64,000 nucleotides of DNA from Aradus depressus (Eukaryota > Arthropoda > Insecta > Hemiptera > Aradidae): contig OY759214.1 in NCBI GenBank assembly GCA_963662175.1, positions 103,006,115 through 103,070,114 of the forward strand, given 5' to 3'. Made by a program: the position numbers and the translations under genes. Position 1 is the first letter of the stretch. Every line of letters begins with the position of its first letter. Positions 21,121 to 31,300 of this stretch are shown here, piece by piece. The notes beneath the pieces were generated by a model, which saw nothing but the letters and a program-made list of their open reading frames with translations, did not search any database and had not been told where the DNA came from.

Positions 21121-22376
21121 AATGCGGTCGTCCGTCCCGGTCAGCGGTGTACTTTTTTAGCCGGTTGAAGTGGACCACGAGTCGCCTCCTGGGGTTCCTC
21201 TCAGCTTGGATACGGAACGTGACGTCTGATAACTTCTTAAGTATCCTGTAGGGTCCCTCCCAGGGCCGGTGGAATTTGGTGCTCCTGCCTCGCCTCACCA
21301 TCGGACACCACAGCCAGACTGACTCCCCGACCTCCAACTCCTCCCCCTTGCAGCGCCTGTCGTAGAGGTCCTTTTGTCTCCGATGACCTTTGATTTGGGC
21401 TTCCCGCATGCATTCATACGCTTCCTCCAATTGCAGGCTCCTGACGAATTCATGCAATTGGCCTTGTTCTTCAACGCGCCCATACATTATGTCTACAGGA
21501 AGCCGAACCTCCCTACCAAACAGGGTAAATAGTATGGTGTCACGTGGGTTGTTTCATGTTGGCTGGACCTGTAGGCCAACATGAGCAAGGGGAGCTGGAT
21601 GTCCCAGTCATCCTGATGTTGGTTAACATAATGGCTCAGCATTTCACATAATATCCGATTGAACCGCTCCACCAGGCCATTCGACTGAGGGTGGCATGGG
21701 GTGGTCCTCGTCTTCTTAATGTGAAGCCTCTTTGTCAAGTCCTGAAACAGCCGAGCCTCGAATTGTCGCCCCTGATCAGTGTGAATTTCGTACGGCACAC
21801 CATAGCGCGTAACGAAATCTGCTACGAATGCTTCGGCTACGGTCTGAGCCTCGATATTATGAAGGGGGTATGCCTCCACCCACTTGGTGAAATAGTCCGA
21901 AACTACCAGCATGTACCTATTATCCCATCGAGTTCTAGGGAGAGGCCCCAGGAGGTCCATGGCCACCCGCTGAAAAGGAAATCCTGCAGTAGACTGCTGC
22001 ATGGGGGCCCGGGGTCTGGTGCCTTTACGTGCTCCACAGTCTTGGCAGCAGTTGACAAGTCCTCCACATCCCGCGAGTGGCCCGGCCAGTAAAATCTGGT
22101 GCGCAACTTCTGTACTGTCCGTGTGATTCCCAAATGAGCGCCCGTCACATCCGCGTGTAGGCTTTTGAGAATCTCCTCCCTCCGACACCTAGGTATCACC
22201 AGCTGGTATCGGTCAGGCTTCCCGTCTTCTTCCCACCGACGATACAACAGGTCGTTCCTTACTTCCAACCTCGCCCACTGCGTCCATAGGCTCACTAACG
22301 CAGGGTATTTACCCCATATATCACTGAATTGCGGCCGCGTGCCTTGTTCCAACCACTGTCGGATTGTCGCTAGCAC
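21119..22376 (-). pseudogene. LTR-3 integrase
   Basis: Two frames cover an almost complete integrase. An HHCC zinc-binding part (HLGITRTVQKLRTRFYWPGH) is at the upstream end. The DDE core shows MDLLGPLPRT, DYFTKWVEAYP, HTDQGRQFEA and NGLVERFNRIL, with the catalytic acidic residues in place. A C-terminal GPY/F-like module follows (FHRPWEGPYRILKKLSD). Integrase inserts the cDNA into the genome. Frame changes near 22010-22190, and near 21490 after the core, separate the pieces. Confidence 0.88.
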
Positions 22377-22895
22377 GGATCCGCTTCTTGCGCGACTCGC
22401 AGATCTTCGTCCTGGGGCTGGAGGATGACAGCTACTCGTCCTCCAATAGCTTCGTCTACTTCAGGTTGGTCCCCACACTGGCGGCAAGCAGGCGAGAGGC
22501 CATCCGCGTTCCCGTGTAGCTTTCCTGGGCGATGGACAACTTCATAGTTATAGGGTGCCAGAAGTTCCAGCCATCTGGCAACTTGCCCCTCCGGTTCCTT
22601 AAAAGACTGGAGCCACCTTAATGAACTGTGGTCAGTTCTTACCGAGAACGTCGTTCCATAAAGATAGCAACGGAACTGCCGAACTCCATAGACCAAGGCT
22701 AACATTTCCTTTCTTGTGGTACAGTAGCGTCGCTCCGCCTTGGTCAAGGCTTGTACAAGCATAGCTGACTACCCTCTCGATGTCCCCGTCCTGGACCTGG
22801 ATGAGAACGGCCCCTAAACGTGTGTCACTTGCGTCGCAATCCAGGACGAATCGGCCCCTTTCCTTCGGGAGAGCAAGAACTGGGGCGGTTACCAT
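22370..22895 (-). pseudogene. LTR-3 RNase H
   Basis: Two overlapping frames encode FVLDCDASDTRLGAVLIQVQ, then KEMLALVYGVRQFRCYLYG and FSVRTDHSSLRWLQSF. These are the conserved acidic motifs of Ty3/gypsy RNase H. A frameshift lies near 22720. The enzyme removes template RNA during reverse transcription. Confidence 0.85.
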
Positions 22896-23167
22896 TGCTC
22901 GCTTCAGTTAGTCAAATCGGCGCACTGGAAAAACTGGAACTTCTTCTCTTTATCGGCCGCCTTGTATAGTGGGTCTGCTAGCTCCGCGAAACCTTTAATA
23001 AACCGCCGGTAATATGCCGTAAATCCTAAAAATGACCTTAGACCCTTCGCGTCAAGAGGCACAGGCCAATCCATGACGGCTTTAAGTTTTTCTGGGTCAG
23101 TGGCGACGCCTTCCGCCGAAATAGCATGGCCCAGGAAGCTTATGTTTCGGCGCAGTAGTTGACACTT

Positions 23168-23626
23168 TTAGGGTTTCAAGCGCAAATTAGCTTCACGGAT
23201 CCTACTGAAGACCATTCTGAGTCTATCCAGGTGCTCCTCGAAGGACGTGCTCCAAACGATTATATCGTCCAAATATACCATGGCGACCTCCCATTTTAAG
23301 CCGCTCAGTACTGCATCCATCAGTCGCTGGAATGTACTTGGAGCGTTACAGAGTCCAAATGGTAGGATTCTGAACTGGAACAATCCTTCATTCGTGATAA
23401 ACGCTGTTTTTTCTTTGTCCTGCACCTCCATTTCCACCTGCCAGTAACCAGCAGCCAGATTGAGCGAAGAGAAGTACCTAGCCCCCGACAAATTGTCTAG
23501 GATGTCGTCGATTCTCGGATGGGGGTACGCATCCTTCTTCGTCACGGCGTTGAGGCGGCGGTAGTCGACGCAGAATCTCGTGCTCCCGTCTTTTTTTTTT
23601 TTACTAGCACGATAGGGCTCGACCAA
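23168..23626 (-). pseudogene. LTR-3 reverse transcriptase
   Basis: Frame with [53 protein letters not shown] and the catalytic [10 protein letters not shown]. The thumb and connection region down to about 22900 can be followed in other frames (for example a KAFLGFTAYYRRF-type segment). The upstream junction to the protease frame is a shift near 23590, in a poly(T) tract (poly(A) on the coding strand). Confidence 0.88.
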
Positions 23627-24640
23627 AGAGACGTTGACGGCTCTATCACCCCCTGCCCCTGCATATCTTTGACCAGCTGCTCTACCTCCACCCGCCGCTG
23701 GAAAGGGATTCGCCGGGTTGGCTGTCTGATAGGTCGGTTATCCCTTGTCTCTATCCGATGTTTCACTACCCCTGTTCTGCCCAGATCCTGCGGACCTTTG
23801 GCGTAGATATCTTGGGACTCTCGCAGTAACCTCATTACTTCCTTCCGCTGTTCCCCTTTCAAATCCATAGACTGTAGATTAAAAAGTTCATCTACATCCC
23901 GAGTACCCGAGCCACAGCAAACGGTCTCCTCGGAAATTTCGGCATTGAGCATAGGTTCTTCTTTTCCCTCCACCTGACCTACCCGAGTACCTGCAAAAAG
24001 AGTTGCTGCTTCCGGCCCTGCATTCATAACTCGTAAAGGGATGGACCCATGGGAAACTATCGCCATCACCCGAGCTAAGCATATTTGCTCATTACTTATC
24101 CGGGGGTCGAAGAATACTTCCGTGCCGTCGGCCACCGGGCCCGAGAGCTGCGCCATTACGACCACTTCGTGTCTCCCTGGAACCACAGTATTTTCTCCAA
24201 TGAAAACATCCACTGCTGCAATGGTGTCGAATCTTTTGTATCCAGACTTTGGCGAGCGCAGGGGGATATCGCCTTGGTCAGTTCTCAAGACTCCGGGTCC
24301 AAATAGCAGTTGGACCTGCTTGTCCTCCAAGAAGTCGACACCCAGAATGAGGTCACGCCAGTTATCGCTAATGACAACTTTGGGCTTACCCCCCACTGTT
24401 ATAATCACCTCAGCCAGCCTGTGGGTAGGAATTGTTCCCCCATTAGCACTGCGCAACCCCGACCATACTCTTCACAGGGGTGAACCCCTAAACAACGTGC
24501 CAGATCAGCGCTGAGTAGCGTCACACTGGCTCCCGAGTCAACAAGAGCCCTCACTGGAACCCCATTCACGCTGAGGTCTACGTAATTTTTCCGGAGTCCG
24601 TCCTCTTTCACCCCGACGGTAGGGACCATGGGGATATCGA
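23542..24640 (-). pseudogene. LTR-3 protease and pre-RT linker
   Basis: The protease catalytic motif VRALVDSGASVTLL lies at about 24510-24560, and the second hydrophobic motif LILGVDFLED at about 24345. A long linker then leads to [20 protein letters not shown], the element typically found just before RT in gypsy pol. A frame change near 24430 separates the two protease motifs. Confidence 0.82.
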
Positions 24641-25645
24641 CCACTGATAGATCCTCATCAGCGGCCGGCATCAGTTTCCCTTTGGGTGGCTTCAACGAAC
24701 AGTGGGCCCGGATATGTCCCGACCTGCCGCACGCCCAGCAGACCGGACCCCCTCGGCCTATATCCGCCCGCTTCGCCTCCTTTTCAACCACCAGCACCGC
24801 CACTGCCCTCGTAAGTGCTGTTATTTTTTTCATCTTGCTCTCGCAGCATCGTGTAAAACACTGAGATTCCCGGGATAGGGTCAGTAGCCGCTACAACCTG
24901 GCTATCAACCGTACCCTGAACCTCGGCGGCATACGACATTGAGCCATGACGTAGAGCTATAACTTCCATTTTCAATGCCCTGGTTAGTGCGGACTCTAGA
25001 GTGTCAGGGGACGTTAGCGCAGCCTGAAATCGTACGTGTCTGTCCCGGAGACACTCCAGGAAGTGTTCCTTCAAGGTTTCCTGTCGCACCGCCTCCCCAT
25101 CTCTCTCCGGGTTGGCCTTGTTGTAGAGAGTCTCCAGGGCGGTGGCGAACTGTGTCAGAGACTCGCCCCTCGCTTGCCGCCGCCCTTTGAATTCATCTTT
25201 CTTGAGCTCCCGCCGCACAGGAGGGTCTAATTTAACCCCTATGGTTTTACATACGAGTGCAAAATCACCTTGGTCTTTCCCAGACATGTTCTTGTATATG
25301 CTAAGGCTCTCCCCTGTCAGGCACAAAGATAAAAACTGTCCTTTTACATCGTTACTTTTCTCCGCCTAGAGAGATGAACGTTAGAAACCACAGCATCCCG
25401 ATCATCTTCAGATATTTTGCCACACATTTCTGGTAGTGTCTAGACCTTATATTATACCACTTATCACCCTTTGACCGACTGTCACATGACCGACTCTCAT
25501 TTATTCGACTTACCTTGTCGAAATACTCCACGTAGTCATTCCTCGTTCCCGCAGTGAACTCTTTCGGGAAAATGAGGGGTCTCCTGTCGACTGCCTCATC
25601 GGCGCCGCTCCTCTTCTCCGGCGCATGTTGTCGCTCTTTCGGCAT
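24640..25645 (-). pseudogene. LTR-3 gag
   Basis: Starts at the ATG at 25645, five bases downstream of the primer-site motif. The first ~48 residues include NDYVEYFDKVSRINE, a gypsy capsid motif. A 140-bp foreign segment (25354-25493) then interrupts the frame. Gag resumes as LCLTGESLSIYKNMSGKDQ and ends with a CCHC knuckle (CWACGRSGHIRAHC) near 24735. The insert length explains the frame break completely; a further shift separates capsid and knuckle near 24800. Confidence 0.82.
25354..25493 (-). repeat. 140-bp insertion in LTR-3 gag
   Basis: This segment occurs again at 42496-42635 on the plus strand with the same 140-bp length and only a few substitutions. In LTR-3 it sits between AGT repeats, consistent with a 3-bp target-site duplication, and without it the gag frame is continuous. 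It has no obvious terminal inverted repeats, poly(A) or tRNA-like boxes. Family unknown. Confidence 0.75.
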
Positions 25646-25649
25646 TGTT

Positions 25650-25667
25650 ATCCCACCGCTGCCACCA
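25650..25667 (-). other. LTR-3 primer-site-like motif
   Basis: TGGTGGCAGCGGTGGGAT on the minus strand, one base after the CTACA end of the LTR remnant. The place is right for a primer binding site. It resembles the TGGTGTCAGAAGTGGGAT motif at 38172-38189. I cannot name the tRNA. Confidence 0.6.
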
Positions 25668-25668
25668 A

Positions 25669-25789
25669 TGTAGCGTTGTCAACCGAATTATTGACAATCA
25701 CAAATTTCATTGTATATATTTTTATTTGTACACAGTCAAAACGTTCTTTTTCAGATCCCCTTTTTTAGATCACACAACAATATATCTAC
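25669..25789 (-). repeat. LTR-3 5' LTR remnant
   Basis: About 121 bp ending ...CGCTACA on the minus strand. Its outer end was replaced by the SINE that starts at 25790. Confidence 0.6.
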
Positions 25790-26124
25790 GAGGGCGCCGG
25801 TAGCTCAGTGGTATGCGTGCTTGACTTCTGAGCTCAAGGTCGTGGGTTCGTAGTCCAACCGAGGCCCTTAGTTTATTTTATCTGGGAGGTAAAATAAACT
25901 TAAGCACGCCGTCCTTCGGATGGGACGTTAAGCGATGGTCCCGAGCCTGTACGATGTCAGGTGCTCGTTAAAGACCCCTACCCTAGATGAATAAAAATTT
26001 AGGGTAGGCAAAATTTAGGACTCCCACTGTAGAGTCGGGCTCATGTCCACCAGAGTGACGAAAGAGCGCTCTGATAGTAGGCGATATGACCTCGTTGTTA
26101 AACCCTACCTAAACCCCCTACTAT
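25790..26124 (+). repeat. SINE-1 copy 1 (tRNA-derived)
   Basis: The head carries a box A-like TAGCTCAGTGG and a box B-like GGTTCGTAGTCC, the internal polymerase III promoter of tRNA-derived SINEs. A body with CCGTCCTTCGGATGGGACGT and an unrelated 3' end follow. It begins exactly at the LTR-3 5' remnant and is followed head to tail by copy 2. Confidence 0.85.
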
Positions 26125-26388
26125 GGGGTGCCGGTAGCTCAGAGGTCTTGTGCTTGCTTACTGCTGACTGGCTTATTTACGGCTGAGGCCCTTAGGTATT
26201 TTACCTGGAAGGTAAAAGAACCTTGTGCACGCCGTCCTTTGGATGAGACATTAAGCGATGGTCCGAGCCCGAACGATGTCAGGTACTCGTTAAATACCGT
26301 ATAGTCGGGCTCATGTACACCAGAGCGACCAAAGAGTGCTTCTCGTATTTGAAGCCCGGCCTTGAGTCACAATAACTAACTAACTATT
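26125..26388 (+). repeat. SINE-1 copy 2, internally deleted
   Basis: Starts GGGTGCCGGTAGCTCAG. It lacks most of box B and about 80 bp of the body, and ends in AACTAACTAACTA. Tandem arrangement with copy 1 gives a SINE dimer. Confidence 0.8.
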
Positions 26389-26598
26389 ATTTACTAATAA
26401 CAAACTTTTTTTCCTATAGGTGAATCTCTTCATTAATTTAATACAGGAATATAATTATGTGAGTATAAACAATTTGTGTAGGAACCTCTTTTATACTTAT
26501 TTTTTACAGTTCTATTTATATAAACAAAAAAAAATTATTGGCTCAGCACAGTGCGATACTCAAAACCTCTAATATTTGCTGTAAGTCTTTAACATAAT

Positions 26599-27085
26599 TT
26601 AATTCTTAATGGCCTCGACTCTTTGGGAGTCCACCCGCAGACACTCCTTATTAAATATGAAACCCAAAAACTGTAGTACTTCATTTTTATTATATTGAAC
26701 TATTTCACAATTAAACTTAACGTTAAGTTTCCTGGTCCTCTCCAGTACCTTATTAACAATGTCATCGTGTTCTCTCTCTGAATTCGCTGATATTAACAAA
26801 TCATCCATATGTACTACCACCCCAGGAATGTCACCAAAATTATTCGAATTAACCCTGCGAAACTCCTCGGGTGCACTGGAGACACCAAAAGGAAGCCTCA
26901 GGAACTTATACACACCAAAAGAGGTGGCGAAACCACAAGCGTTGGACAATTCTTCATCGAGTTTAATATGTGAAGTGAGTGTTACCTGGCCTTGATCGGG
27001 GCTGACCACCTTCTGGACAATCTCTCTATTTCTGATATCCGGCCCCTCCGTGGTGCTTTGGTAGCAGCCATGAGGAGTCATCTGG
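26599..27085 (-). pseudogene. gypsy-type reverse transcriptase fragment
   Basis: 160-codon frame with KFLRLPFGVSSAPEEF, then VVVHMDDLLISANSEREHDD and VLQFLGFIFNKECL. This is the RT palm of a Ty3/gypsy element different from LTR-3. The catalytic YxDD tyrosine is replaced by histidine (HMDD). The flanks show no other gypsy domain. At 27085 it meets a plus-strand non-LTR fragment. Confidence 0.82.
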
Positions 27086-27447
27086 TCAGTGAGGATATAA
27101 ATACAATATTAAATTCGAAATACAACTCCCTCTACCGATTGGTCAGTACTTTAGGGTCTCAGGAAAGCTATCTTTCATTAAACTGCCATCTTGAAAAACT
27201 CCGAATTCTGGCTCAAATTCGTCTCCACAATAGCAATAGAAATTTTAGAATATTACTTGGAGGGCTTAGGTATGAGTTTTGTCCTGAAAGTGTCTGCAGG
27301 CTCTGTGCTTCAGACGAAAAGGACGATCTCATACACTTTTTGTTCCATTGTCCCTCTTTGTGTATCCCCAGGCAAGCATTTCTCCACAACTATCTCACCA
27401 ATAAAACTAAAATATTATTCAGAAACATTTGTGCATATTTTAAATAA
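27086..27447 (+). pseudogene. non-LTR retrotransposon C-terminal fragment
   Basis: Plus-strand frame ending at 27447 with LEKLRILAQIRLHNSNRNF and a zinc-finger-like CRLCASDEKDDLIHFLFHC followed by P and R residues. This is the typical C-terminal end of CR1-, L2- or jockey-related ORF2 proteins. RT is missing. Clade cannot be decided from such a short piece. Confidence 0.6.
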
Positions 27448-27639
27448 TTTAGCAGAATCTTGAAAATAAAGAATAACATAATTTAATTTGGTGCATATAA
27501 GATGGATATATATTTTTTATTATTATTTTTTTTTATTTATTTAGTCATGTTCATGTCATATTCTGTTTTATATAATTTTTGAATTGTTTCTTTTATCCTG
27601 GTTCACTATTCATATTTTTAAAAAACAAAAAAAAAACAC

Positions 27640-28022
27640 AACTTTATTTCTGTTTCCAGTGCACAAAGCACTCTACACAGCAAAAAATAAAAAAATTAAA
27701 AAAAATAAATAGTTGAGTACAAAGTGTGCTGGTAAAGGCGAGGTTTTAGCCTTCTGTTTTGGGTTGGTTGGCCCAATCGATAAAATTGAGCTCTTGAGAC
27801 CAAAGACAGCCCTTCGTGGTGAGACGTGGTAATTCTTTTCAGGAATTCTGCGATATCTGGAAGGCCGGTTTCTCGACGAATTTGGGTGTTCCGGACGAAC
27901 CAGGGTGCGTTTACTGCCAAACGGAGAACCTTGTTTTCAAATCTTCGAAGTTTTTGAATGTTTGTTTTGTTTTTTGTTAGCCAGATGGGTGCTGCATATG
28001 TGAATAGTGGTCTGAGTAGAAT
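27640..28022 (-). pseudogene. NL-E, C-terminal end of ORF2 and 3' UTR
   Basis: The frame reads LLRPLFTYAAPIW and then FENKVLRLAVNAPWFVRNTQ, and ends at the stop at 27696. This is the C-terminal region of a jockey-type ORF2, closely parallel to NL-F at 43763-44008. It continues the NL-E sequence that breaks off at 34104, on the other side of the inserted NL-A/NL-B chimera. The 3' UTR extends to about 27640. Confidence 0.82.
28011..28022. repeat. target-site duplication of the NL-A/NL-B chimera (left)
   Basis: GGTCTGAGTAGA, 12 bp, repeated at 34104-34115. It encodes the LLRP segment of NL-E ORF2 on the minus strand. Confidence 0.9.
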
Positions 28023-28051
28023 AATTGAATTGAATAATTAGGGAATGAGGG

Positions 28052-28064
28052 CGCTCAACTGCTA
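28052..28064 (-). other. conserved 3'-terminal motif of NL-B
   Basis: GCAGTTGAGCGCC on the minus strand, 29 bp from the element end. NL-A has GCAGTTAAGCGCC at 57511-57523, 28 bp from its end. A likely recognition signal for the reverse transcriptase. Confidence 0.65.
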
Positions 28065-28387
28065 TGGTCATTTACGCCCGTCTTTCTTACACTCGTTAGA
28101 GGCACATATATCGGCTCAGGAACCAACTTTTACATGTTTTGTATATCATTAGTAGTATATATGTAAATGTCGTTTTATACGCATAATCTTATTATTCATT
28201 TTTTTTTTATTTTTTATTTTTTTTTTTATTATTATTTTTTATATATATATATATTTTTTTTATTAATATTATTATTTTTTTATTATTTTTTTTTTTTTTA
28301 TTATTATTATTATTGTTTTTTTTTTTTTTTCGTATATGTATATTATATACATATTATATTATTGTTATTATTTTTTTTTTCTACTAC

Positions 28388-31300
28388 TTATATTTTAGAA
28401 GTAAGTTCAGCTTCTTTAATAAAATTAATTACTTTGTTTATGGTATTCTTATCATCCCCTAGTGCTTCGGAGACATTCCCGGGAACGCCGTGTATTTCCA
28501 GGAGTCCCCGGTATCTAAGACAGTCTTCAAAGATGTGGCGGACTGTTATTTGCACGTTGCAGGTGGGACAGATGGGGGGATCCTCTCTGTTGATCAGGTA
28601 CCCGTGAGTTAGGCGGCTGTGTCCTATCCTGAGTCGTGCGATACACACCTCTTCTCTTCTGTTCTTCCGATAGCAGGACTTCCAATTGGTTACAGATCTC
28701 TTGATCATTTTCAATTTGTTGTCTTGTATTTCGCTCCACATAGACTGCCAGCTGTCATATATATTTGTGGCTAGTGGTTTAGCGTATTCCCGGGCGGAGA
28801 GACGAGTGGGGACCACTTCAAGGAGACTATGCGCTTCCTCTGCCGCACGATCTGCCCTTTCGTTACCCGGGATCCCCGAGTGACCTGGGACCCAGACGAA
28901 AGTGACCTCTTTCCCCATTTCTTTCAGCTGATAGACACAGTTCTGAATCTTATATACTAATGGGTGATCGCTGTACATATTGTCAATGGCAAGCATTGAG
29001 CTCAATGAGTCTGTGCAAATAGCTATATGTTTTTCTGGGGCAACCAAGGAATGATATAGAGCATGATAGATTGCCGTCAGTTCTGCAGTAAATATACTGC
29101 TGAGAGGATGTAGTTTGAACTTTCTCACCTCATTGCCATCTATGTATGCACAGGATGTTGAATCATTCGTTTTCGATCCATCGGTATATAATACTCGGGC
29201 TCCTTCCGTTTGCTCTAGTAGGGCGTACAGTTGTGGTAGATATACACCAGCTCCTCTCGCGGCAGATACTTTCAGTAGTTCAGTACAGCAATTGGGTCTC
29301 GGAAAGATCCAACAAGGTGTTACTTGATGCTCTGTGATTCTGGGAACTTCTTCCAGTTGGGTTATGACGCTTTTCAGCCGGATCCTTAGAGGCAGTGTAG
29401 GGTTTTTCGCGGTGTTGTACAGTCCTTGATATTTAGCCTTAAATATATATTTGTAGCAAAGATGCTCAGGATCGGAGTATACTTTGGCCATGTATCTTGA
29501 CCCCAATAAATGCCTCCGGAATATTAGGGGACAAATGCTGGATTCAGTACAAATACTCGCTATAGGGCTTGTTCTAAATGCTCCTGTTGCGACACGGATA
29601 CCTTTATGATGGATGGCGTCGAGTATTTCCAGGTAGGATTTCCTCGCGGATCCGTACACGAAACAACAGTAGTCCATTTTGGAACATATGATGGCTTTGT
29701 ATATCTTGATCAATGTTGCTCTATCAGAGCCCCAGTCCAAACTGCTCAAAAGATAAAGGATTTTCATGGAATTCGAGCATTTTTCCTTTAGGTACTTGAT
29801 ATGGGCTGTCCAGTTTAATTTGGAGTCCAGAATTACTCCCAGGAAACGGACTTGATTGACATAGCGTATGGGGGTACTTTCAAATGTTATTACAGGATTT
29901 GATAGAACGTTTCTTTTCCGGTGAAAGTGAACGCAGCAGGTCTTGTCCAAGGAGACTCTTAGTCCTGTTTCTTGCGACCACCTTTGTATTTTGTTGACTG
30001 TGTTTTGGAGGTTCGACTGGACATTTTTCATGTTGTGTCCTCTACATATTATGGCGAAGTCATCTGCGTAGAGAAATCCTTGTACGTTTTTTGTTAGGCA
30101 TTGGTCAATTTTGTTTATAGCGATCATGAAGAGGGTAGTGCTTAGAACACTTCCCTGTGGTACTCCTTGGTTTTGCGTTTTTGAGCTTGACAGAGTGTTA
30201 CCTAGTAATACTCGGAAGGAGCGGCGTGTGAGGAAGCCTTTTATGAAAATTGGGAGACTACCTCTGAATCCCCAGGCAGACAGAGTCTTTAAGATGTCAT
30301 AGCGCCATGTTGTATCGAAAGCTTTTGTGATGTCAAAAAAAATTCCTACAGCTTCTTGTTTGTTGATGAATGCATCCTGTAGTACGGCTTCTATTTTTAC
30401 CAGGTTATCGACCGTTGATCTCCTCTTCCGGAAGCCACATTGTAGGTTAGAAAGTAACTTTTCGTTCTCTAGCTTCCACGAGAGTCTCCTGTTGACCATC
30501 CTTTCCATGATCTTGCAGAGGCAGCAAGAGAGCGAGATGGGGCGATAGCTAGAAGGGTCTCGTTTATCTTTTCCAGGCTTGAGTATGGGTATAATGTAAG
30601 ATTCTTTCCATCTTCTTGGGAATATCCCAGTTGCCCATATCTGGTTATATAATTGGAGTAAGGCTTGTAAGATTTCTGTAGGAAGATTTTTAACCATTTT
30701 ATATACGATGTTATCGGGACCAGGAGATTTACCTTTAAGTTTTCTTAAGGCTGTTTCGAGTTCCCACGTGCTAAATGGTATATTGTAGTCTTCATTGTTG
30801 TCAACTGAAGTGAAGATGATGTCTTTTTTTTCTTCTTTATGCTTGTATTCAACAAATGATGGGTCTGGTATTAGTTCGGATAGTGAAAAGGTTTCAGCAA
30901 GTCGGTTGGCTACTTGTTTTTGATTAGAACAGAGTTTTCTGTTTATTTCGAGTATAATTTGTGGAGTTACTTTTTTTCCCGAGATTGCTCTTATCTTTTT
31001 CCATACTTGTTCTGAGGGAGTAGATGAGTTGATGCCTGAGATATAGTCTCTCCAGCAACTCATTTTACTCTCTTTTATAACTTTCCTGCTGATGGATTTT
31101 AGTTTTTTGTACTCTATGAGGTTGGTTCCTGTCATGTTTTCCTTGAACTTTCTGAGAGCTCTTCTTCTATTCCTTATACTTGTTTTACACTCATTATTAA
31201 ACCAGGGAAGAGGCTTTCTTTTATATTGATCAGACGTTCTGGGAATCGCTTCCCTTGCTGCAGAGAGGATGATATTCTCGAGAGACGCGCAGTTTTCTTC

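Larger units (their letters stand above)
21038..25789 (-). mobile_element. LTR-3, decayed Ty3/gypsy element
   Basis: Minus-strand element with gag, protease, RT, RNase H and integrase in the order typical of Ty3/gypsy. Remnants of both LTRs frame it: 25669-25789 (5' side) and 21038-21103 (3' side). LTR-2 copy 2 abuts the 3' remnant and a SINE abuts the 5' remnant, so both LTRs were cut short. Several frameshifts and a 140-bp insertion in gag make it non-functional. Confidence 0.85.

Noticed and set aside
25790..25870. tRNA gene
   Set aside because: Boxes A and B are present, but the cloverleaf is not complete and the sequence recurs with a conserved body: it is a SINE head.
28167..28607. 146-residue plus-strand ORF
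   Set aside because: Phenylalanine/tyrosine-rich translation of the A-rich 3' UTR and the reverse of NL-B ORF2.
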